From assembly GCA_947462175.1 (NCBI GenBank), contig CANHOE010000056.1, positions 1 to 11,168 on the forward strand: a stretch of DNA of 11,168 nucleotides, read 5' to 3'. Positions 6,700-11,168 of this stretch are shown one piece after another. The position numbers and the translations under genes are program-made. This DNA comes from Burkholderiales bacterium. Its GTDB lineage: Bacteria; Pseudomonadota; Gammaproteobacteria; Burkholderiales; Burkholderiaceae_C. The stretch's first letter is position 1, and each line of letters starts with the position of its first letter. The notes beneath the pieces are model-generated. The model ran no database searches and had not been told where the DNA came from. It saw nothing but the letters and a program-made list of their open reading frames with translations.

Positions 6700-6811
6700 G
6701 GTGGTCGACTTATCCGCATGATTCCGAGAATGCTAGCAGGGCGTTTTTGCCGATTGAGCATGCTCTTTTCCCGGTCAGGCGATGGCAGCGCGGTATCGCT
6801 GGCCCCACTTC

Positions 6812-6817
6812 TACAAT
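6812..6817 (+). promoter_or_regulatory. Possible -10 box directly before surE
   Basis: TACAAT (five of six consensus bases) ends 7 bases before the surE ATG, so a transcript starting from it would have little or no leader. No convincing -35 box is present at 16-18 bp spacing. The rest of the divergent gap 6700-6824 shows no clear promoter for the regulator on the minus strand. Confidence 0.35.
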
Positions 6818-6824
6818 CGAAGCG

Positions 6825-7583
6825 ATGCGCATACTGATTGCAAATGATGACGGCTATCTCGCACCGGGACTCGCTGCGTTGGTGCGAGCCTGTGAGGGCC
6901 TGGGAGACATCGATGTCATTGCGCCGGAGCAAAACGCGAGCGGCACTTCCAACTCGCTGACGCTGAACCGTCCGCTGTCGGCGTACACCTCGGCCAATGG
7001 ATTCCACTACCTCAATGGCACGCCGTCCGACTGCGTGCATGTGGCGCTCACTGGCCTGTTCGATCGGCGACCCGATCTGGTGCTGTCCGGCATCAATCAA
7101 GGTGCCAACATGGGCGACGACACGTTGTACTCCGGAACCGTTGCGGCCGCGATGGAAGGCTTTCTGTTCGGCATTCCTGCGATTGCGTTTTCGCAGGTCG
7201 ACAAAGGCTGGGAGCACCTCGATGCTGCGGCGAAGGTGGCCCGCCAAGTGATCGAGCAGGTGCTTGCGTATCCGCCCTCGCGCCGCCCTTTCCTGCTCAA
7301 TGTGAACATTCCCAATCGGGTCGACGCAGCCGATCTGCCCATGCATGTCACCCGCCTGGGGAGGCGGCACGCCAGCGAGCCTGTCATCCGTCAACAGAAC
7401 CCGCGCGGCGAAACGATGTACTGGATCGGCCCAGCGGGCGATGCGCGCGTGGCCGGAGAGGGCACCGATTTCCATGCAACAGCCAACGGCCGGGTGTCGA
7501 TCACGCCTTTGCAAATCGACTTGACGGACCATGTGGCGGTGCCTGACTGGCAGTCGTGGCTGGCTGCGCCCACCACGCCGTGA
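6825..7583 (+). CDS. surE: 5'/3'-nucleotidase SurE
   Basis: A 252-residue metal-dependent phosphatase that removes phosphate from nucleoside 5'- and 3'-monophosphates in the cytoplasm, linked to stationary-phase survival. The N terminus MRILIANDDGY carries the metal ligands Asp8-Asp9. The third ligand Ser39 lies in PEQNASGTSNSLT and Asn91 in LVLSGINQGANMGDDTLYSG, the most conserved SurE block. YLNGTPSDCVHVAL (residues 62-75) is also typical, and length fits the family. ATG 6825 is chosen because the family begins with MRIL; the frame runs open to 6747 but that part is unlike SurE. There is no Shine-Dalgarno sequence. It is the first gene of a surE-pcm-nlpD-rlmD run and overlaps pcm by 4 bp. 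Confidence 0.96.
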   Translation: MRILIANDDGYLAPGLAALVRACEGLGDIDVIAPEQNASGTSNSLTLNRPLSAYTSANGFHYLNGTPSDCVHVALTGLFDRRPDLVLSGINQGANMGDDTLYSGTVAAAMEGFLFGIPAIAFSQVDKGWEHLDAAAKVARQVIEQVLAYPPSRRPFLLNVNIPNRVDAADLPMHVTRLGRRHASEPVIRQQNPRGETMYWIGPAGDARVAGEGTDFHATANGRVSITPLQIDLTDHVAVPDWQSWLAAPTTP

Positions 7584-8377
7584 TCAACGACCACCCCAAA
7601 GACAAGCCCGCTGGCGCAGCCCGTTCCGCCAAGTTCCCGCTGCGGCTGGAAAGCATGGTCCGCGCACCGAAGAAGCTGGTTTCCAGCGAATTGACAGGTC
7701 GCGCGCCTGCCGCAGGTCTCGGGCTCGATTCGGAAGACGTTCGCCGGCGCATGGTCGAGCGCCTTCGAGCTGCCAACCCTCACCATGCCGGGGTGCTCCG
7801 GGCCCTGGCCAGCGTGCCCCGACATCGCTTCGTCGACGCGGCGCTGGTCACCCAGGCTTACGAAGACACCAGCCTGCCGATCGGCCATGGGCAGACGATC
7901 TCCAAGCCATCGGTCGTCGCGCGGATGCTCGATGTGCTGATGGAAGGTGCCAACGCGCAGCGCACCGGTCAGCTGGGGAGGGTGCTTGAAATCGGTACCG
8001 GCTGCGGCTACCAGGCCGCGGTGCTGTGCTGCCTGGGTCGACAGGTGGTCTCGATCGAGCGCATCCGCGGCTTGTACGACAAGGCGAGCGCCAATCTAGC
8101 TGCCTTGGGTCTGCAGCAGCTTCGGCTGGTTTACGGCGATGGGATGCTGGGCCACCCACCGAATGCGCCCTACGACAGCATCATCGCGGCCGCCTGTGGT
8201 GCCGAGGTGCCGGAGTGCTGGCTGGCTCAGATGGCCGTGGGCGGGCGGTTGATTTCCCCCGTGGTCGGAGCCGGCAAGCGGCAGATGCTGGTTGTGGTGG
8301 ATCGAACCGAAGCCGGCTATCAGCGAACCGAGCACGAAGCCGTGCAGTTCGTTCCTCTAAAATCAGGTTCGATTTGA
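7580..8377 (+). CDS. pcm: Protein-L-isoaspartate O-methyltransferase
   Basis: Cytoplasmic repair enzyme that methylates isoaspartyl residues in aged proteins using S-adenosylmethionine. From GTG 7580 the protein has 265 residues. Visible marks are PRHRFVD (80-86), the substrate-loop block LPIGHGQTISKPSVVARM (99-116), SAM-binding motif I VLEIGTGCGYQAAVL (135-149), the acidic SIE end of the next strand (158-160), YGDG (185-188) and PYDSIIAAA (197-205). E. coli Pcm has 208 residues; the difference is an N-terminal extension of about 55 residues rich in Lys, Arg and Ala and without a recognisable domain. GTG 7580 overlaps the surE stop as GTGA, the usual coupling geometry; ATG 7655 would give a shorter form and GTG 7556 a longer one. 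The next gene begins right after its stop. Confidence 0.94.
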   Translation: MINDHPKDKPAGAARSAKFPLRLESMVRAPKKLVSSELTGRAPAAGLGLDSEDVRRRMVERLRAANPHHAGVLRALASVPRHRFVDAALVTQAYEDTSLPIGHGQTISKPSVVARMLDVLMEGANAQRTGQLGRVLEIGTGCGYQAAVLCCLGRQVVSIERIRGLYDKASANLAALGLQQLRLVYGDGMLGHPPNAPYDSIIAAACGAEVPECWLAQMAVGGRLISPVVGAGKRQMLVVVDRTEAGYQRTEHEAVQFVPLKSGSI

Positions 8378-9331
8378 ATGAGGTGTCGCTTGCGGATGAG
8401 AACGAAGTACGAAGCAGGGCGGCATTGGATGCTGGGTCTGCTGGCCATCACGATGGTGAGCCTCTTGACCGCATGTGCTTCATCCCGCAACCATGCGCCA
8501 GTTGAAGTGCGCACGGCACCATCCAAGGCGCCTTCGACCGGATCTGCAGGCAGCGCCTCGGTCGGAGACGCCGCCAGCGCACAATCATCAACAGACAAGC
8601 CTGGGTACTACACCGTCAGGCCGGCGGACACGCTGGTGCGCATTGCGCTCGACAATGGCCAGAACTGGAAAGACCTCGCGCGCTGGAACGGGCTCGACAA
8701 CCCCAATCTGATCGAGGTGGGTCAGGTGCTGCGGGTGGCGCCACCAGGCTCCGATCCGGCACCGGCTGGCACGCGCCCGGTCGTCCCGGCCAAGGTCGAG
8801 CCGAAACCGCTGGAAACTCGCGCGATCTCGGCGCCCGCAGCGGGGGGTTCCGGCGCAGCGACATCATCCTCCGCCACGTCTTCGGCCAGCAGCGTGGCGA
8901 GTGGGGCATCGGCGGTTGTTGCTCCAGCTGTATCGGTGGCAGCCGCGCCGCCTCAAGGCGACGACGCAATGTCCTGGATGTGGCCTGCTACCGGGCCGGT
9001 GACAACCATCTTCGATGACGTCAAGAGCAAGGGGCTGGCGATTGCCGGCAAGGCCGGTGACCCGGTAGTGGCTGCGGCCGATGGCCGCGTGGTCTACGCC
9101 GGATCAGGTCTGCGTGGATATGGCAACCTGGTGATCGTCAAGCACAACGCCACTTATCTGACCGCTTACGCACACAACCAGACCTTGCTGGTCAAGGAAG
9201 ATCAGGCTGTGCGCCGTGGCCAGAAGATCGCCGAGATGGGCTCGACCGACGCGGAGCGGGTGCAACTGCATTTCGAGATTCGCAAGATGGGCAAGCCAAT
9301 CGATCCGGCGAAGCTGCTGCCACCGCGCTGA
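8378..9331 (+). CDS. nlpD: NlpD-type lipoprotein: LysM plus degenerate LytM/M23 domain
   Basis: A 317-residue envelope lipoprotein expected to activate a cell-wall amidase (AmiC in E. coli) during daughter-cell separation. The signal peptide ends in lipobox LLTAC, with Cys33 as lipidation site. A LysM peptidoglycan-binding domain spans about 76-122 (YYTVRPADTLVRIA to LIEVGQVLRV). A flexible Pro/Ala/Ser linker (about 123-197) leads to the M23-like domain at 200-315. Catalytic positions are worn: the first metal-binding His/Asp segment reads GLAIAGKAGDPV, and the usual H-x-H reads QLHFE, so it should not cut peptidoglycan itself, as in other NlpD proteins. ATG 8378 directly abuts the pcm stop; ATG 8396, preceded by GAGGTG at 8380-8385 (10-base spacing), is an equally plausible start and still leaves a good signal peptide. 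Confidence 0.92.
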   Translation: MRCRLRMRTKYEAGRHWMLGLLAITMVSLLTACASSRNHAPVEVRTAPSKAPSTGSAGSASVGDAASAQSSTDKPGYYTVRPADTLVRIALDNGQNWKDLARWNGLDNPNLIEVGQVLRVAPPGSDPAPAGTRPVVPAKVEPKPLETRAISAPAAGGSGAATSSSATSSASSVASGASAVVAPAVSVAAAPPQGDDAMSWMWPATGPVTTIFDDVKSKGLAIAGKAGDPVVAAADGRVVYAGSGLRGYGNLVIVKHNATYLTAYAHNQTLLVKEDQAVRRGQKIAEMGSTDAERVQLHFEIRKMGKPIDPAKLLPPR

Positions 9332-9333
9332 TC

Positions 9334-10683
9334 GTGGTGACGGACAGCACCGAATGGTTGAGTGTCGAGTCGCTCGACCTCGAAGGCCAGGGAGTCGCCC
9401 ACAACGCCGAAGGCAAGGTGGTGTTCATCGAGGGCGCATTGCCCGGTGAACAGGTGCAAGTCAGCGTGTCCCGGCGCAAGAACAACTGGGAGCAAGCCAC
9501 CCTGGTCGCGCTGCGCCACGAAAGCGCCCAGCGAGTCGTGCCTCAATGCCGCCATTTCGGCACCTGCGGGGGCTGCAAGATGCAGCATTTCCAGGCCGGT
9601 TCGCAAGTCGCGACCAAGCAGCGTGCTTTGGAAGACGGGCTCTGGCACCTCGCCAAGGTCAAGGCGGAACAACTGCTGCGTCCCATCGAAGGGCCTGCCT
9701 GGGGCTACCGCTATCGAGCGCGGCTGTCGGTGCGCTATGTCGTGAAGAAGGGCAAGGTGTTGGTCGGCTTTCACGAGCGTAAATCGAGCTACGTGGCTGA
9801 CATGGACAGCTGCGAAGTGCTGCCCCGGCACCTCAGCGATCTGCTGGTGCCATTGGCCAGGCTCATCGAAGGCATGGACCAGCGTGATCGGCTGCCGCAG
9901 ATCGAAGTGGCCGTCGGTGACGACGCCACCGCGCTGGTTCTGCGCCACTTGCAACCGTTGACTGACGCTGACTTGCAGCGGTTGCGTGATTTCGCTCTGC
10001 AGCACCAGGTGCAGTGGTGGCTTCAGCCGCAAGGCCCGGCGACAGTGCACCCGCTCGATGCCAACGCGTCCGACCTGTCGTACCGCTTGCCGGAGTTCGG
10101 CATCACGATGCGATTCAAGCCGACCGATTTCACTCAGGTCAATCACCAGATCAACAGGGCACTGGTCGCCCGTGCGCTGCGGCTGCTGGCAGCGCAAGCC
10201 GATGAGCGCGTGATCGACTGGTTCTGCGGCCTGGGCAACTTCACCTTGCCGATCGCGACACGCGCTCGCGAGGTTCTGGGCGTCGAAGGCAGTGAAGCGT
10301 TGGTCGAGCGCTCGCGCGAGAACGCGGTGTTCAACGGTCTGGCTGCGAAAGCGCGCTTCAAGGCGAGCAATCTCTTCGAGATCGATGCACCTTTTCTGGT
10401 TGAATTGGGACACGCCGACAAATGGCTGGTCGACCCACCGCGTGAAGGCGCTTTCGCCTTGGCCAAGGCCTTGGCCGATGTGGCTGCTGACCCCGCTGCG
10501 GCACCGGGCTATGTGCCACCGAAGCGCATCGTCTACGTCAGCTGCAACCCAGCTACGCTGGCCCGCGACGCGGGATTACTGGTCCATCAAGCCGGGTATG
10601 TGCTGAGCGCGGCGGGAGCGGTCAATATGTTCCCGCACACTGCCCACGTCGAGAGCATTGCAGTTTTCGATCGGAACCATTGA
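9334..10683 (+). CDS. rlmD: 23S rRNA (uracil-1939-C5)-methyltransferase RlmD
   Basis: An iron-sulfur, SAM-dependent enzyme (older name RumA) that makes 5-methyluridine at position 1939 of 23S rRNA. The 449 residues show a TRAM-like RNA-binding domain at about 5-60 (SLDLEGQGVAHNAEGKVVFIEGALPGE), then the 4Fe-4S ligands Cys72, Cys78, Cys81 (CRHFGTCGGCKMQHF) and Cys160 (MDSCEVLP). The methyltransferase core has WFCGLGNFTLP (296-306) for SAM, DPPREG (367-372), the nucleophile Cys404 in YVSCNPATLARD, and Glu440 as likely base in the closing HVES. Length is near E. coli RlmD (433). The start is GTG 9334, 2 bp after the nlpD stop, preceding a typical N terminus. It ends the surE run and is followed by a strong terminator. 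Confidence 0.95.
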   Translation: MVTDSTEWLSVESLDLEGQGVAHNAEGKVVFIEGALPGEQVQVSVSRRKNNWEQATLVALRHESAQRVVPQCRHFGTCGGCKMQHFQAGSQVATKQRALEDGLWHLAKVKAEQLLRPIEGPAWGYRYRARLSVRYVVKKGKVLVGFHERKSSYVADMDSCEVLPRHLSDLLVPLARLIEGMDQRDRLPQIEVAVGDDATALVLRHLQPLTDADLQRLRDFALQHQVQWWLQPQGPATVHPLDANASDLSYRLPEFGITMRFKPTDFTQVNHQINRALVARALRLLAAQADERVIDWFCGLGNFTLPIATRAREVLGVEGSEALVERSRENAVFNGLAAKARFKASNLFEIDAPFLVELGHADKWLVDPPREGAFALAKALADVAADPAAAPGYVPPKRIVYVSCNPATLARDAGLLVHQAGYVLSAAGAVNMFPHTAHVESIAVFDRNH

Positions 10684-10690
10684 CGGACGG

Positions 10691-10718
10691 AAAAACGGGG
10701 CCTCAAGGCCCCGTTTTT
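10691..10718. terminator. Bidirectional intrinsic terminator
   Basis: Perfect 12-bp stem AAAAACGGGGCC / GGCCCCGTTTTT with a TCAA loop. The A tract on one side and T tract on the other give a U-run on both strands, so it can end rlmD on the plus strand and the convergent YccA-type gene on the minus strand. It starts 7 bases after the rlmD stop and lies 23 bases beyond the other gene's stop. Confidence 0.93.
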
Positions 10719-10741
10719 CTGGTTGCGTTGGTGGGCCAGAA

Positions 10742-11168
10742 TCAATCGCTGCTGCCACCCGTCATCCCGAATATTGCGAGCAGCGACTGGAAGACGTTGT
10801 AGATGCTGAGGTAGACGCCCAGCGTGGCGGTGATGTAGTTGGTTTCCTCGCCATCCTTGACCCGCTTGAGGTCGTAGAGGATGAAAGCCGAGAAGATGCC
10901 GATAGCGATCACCGACAGCGTGATCATCAGTGCGCTCGACTGGATGAAGAAGTTGGCGATGCCGGCCACCAGCAGCATGATCATGCCGATGAAGAGGAAC
11001 TTGCCCATCGAGCTCAGGTCACGCTTGATCACCGAGGACAGCGCGGCCATGCCCAGGAAGATGGCGCCCGTGCCGGCAAAGGCCGTCATGATCAACTCGG
11101 CGCCATTGGCCAAGCCCAGCACCGTGCCCACCAGGCGCGAGAGCATCACGCCCATGAAGAAGGTGAAG
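10742..11168 (-). CDS. Bax inhibitor-1/YccA family membrane protein, 5' end missing
   Basis: The frame is open to the window edge, so only the last 141 or so residues are visible; the ATG at 11155 is internal, because FTFF immediately before it continues the membrane helix. At least four hydrophobic helices are visible: around LIMTAFAGTGAIFLGMAAL, KFLFIGMIMLLVAGIANFF, ALMITLSVIAIGIFSAFIL and the last YLSIYNVFQSLLAIFG. The family marks SAFILYDLKRV and GEETNYITATLGVYLSIYNVF are present. The YLSIYN ending resembles E. coli YccA (YVSLYNIF), a substrate and modulator of the FtsH protease, more than the YLDIIN form, whose Asp contributes to the calcium-leak pH sensor of BsYetJ. A link to FtsH is inferred only from this resemblance. 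Confidence 0.9.
   Translation of the reverse strand, partial: FTFFMGVMLSRLVGTVLGLANGAELIMTAFAGTGAIFLGMAALSSVIKRDLSSMGKFLFIGMIMLLVAGIANFFIQSSALMITLSVIAIGIFSAFILYDLKRVKDGEETNYITATLGVYLSIYNVFQSLLAIFGMTGGSSD

Noticed and set aside
6681..7532. Open frame of 283 codons on the minus strand, opposite surE.
   Set aside because: SurE motifs fix the coding strand; this frame would also overlap the start of the response regulator gene.
8840..8955. Ala/Ser-rich low-complexity stretch in nlpD considered as a DNA repeat.
   Set aside because: No repeated DNA unit is visible; it is the normal flexible linker between LysM and M23 domains.
9202..10413. Open frame of 403 codons on the minus strand, opposite nlpD and rlmD.
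   Set aside because: The plus-strand proteins have complete motifs (iron-sulfur cysteines, SAM site, nucleophile Cys). The antisense frame shows no family signature and spans two real genes.

Overview
The window is GC-rich chromosomal DNA from a betaproteobacterium, most likely of the order Burkholderiales (Comamonadaceae or a Leptothrix/Rubrivivax-like relative). This rests on protein style, on the gene order HU / tRNA-Val / PpiD, and on the surE-pcm-nlpD block next to the rRNA methyltransferase gene rlmD. It is a compact housekeeping region. I see no insertion sequence, phage gene, CRISPR array, toxin-antitoxin pair or defence gene, and no gap above about 175 bases lacks a gene.

Layout, left to right. 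(1) Positions 1-1842, plus strand: the 3' end of a TonB-C-terminal-like gene, pgsA (phosphatidylglycerophosphate synthase) and an EamA/DMT-family transporter, closely packed. (2) 1881-2448: a near-consensus sigma-70 promoter, an HU-family gene, tRNA-Val(TAC) 19 bp behind it and an intrinsic terminator, which looks like one mRNA-tRNA transcription unit. (3) 2530-4458: a PpiD-type periplasmic folding factor anchored in the inner membrane. (4) 4509-4638: tRNA-His(GTG) with a TATAAT box almost touching it and a UUCG-loop terminator. (5) 4660-6699, minus strand: a NarL/LuxR-type response regulator followed by a HisKA_3-type sensor kinase, separated by 150 bp that contain a perfect 8-bp inverted repeat. 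(6) 6825-10683, plus strand: surE, pcm, nlpD and rlmD, with junctions of 4-bp overlap, 0 bp and 2 bp, ending in a strong bidirectional terminator. (7) 10742 to the right edge, minus strand: the C-terminal part of a YccA-type Bax-inhibitor-1 family membrane protein.

How the genes work together: many products serve the envelope (PgsA makes anionic phospholipid, PpiD folds exported proteins, NlpD activates cell-wall amidases, and YccA-type proteins are linked to FtsH). Others serve repair and translation (SurE, Pcm, RlmD, two tRNAs). The two-component pair is the only obvious regulatory module, and its signal cannot be read from the sequence.

I did not find a convincing new biological system. 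The most useful observations are the absence of rpoS from between nlpD and rlmD, the HU-tRNA-Val dicistron, the hairpin-like repeat between response regulator and kinase, the enlarged receiver domain of the regulator, and a possibly leaderless surE transcript.
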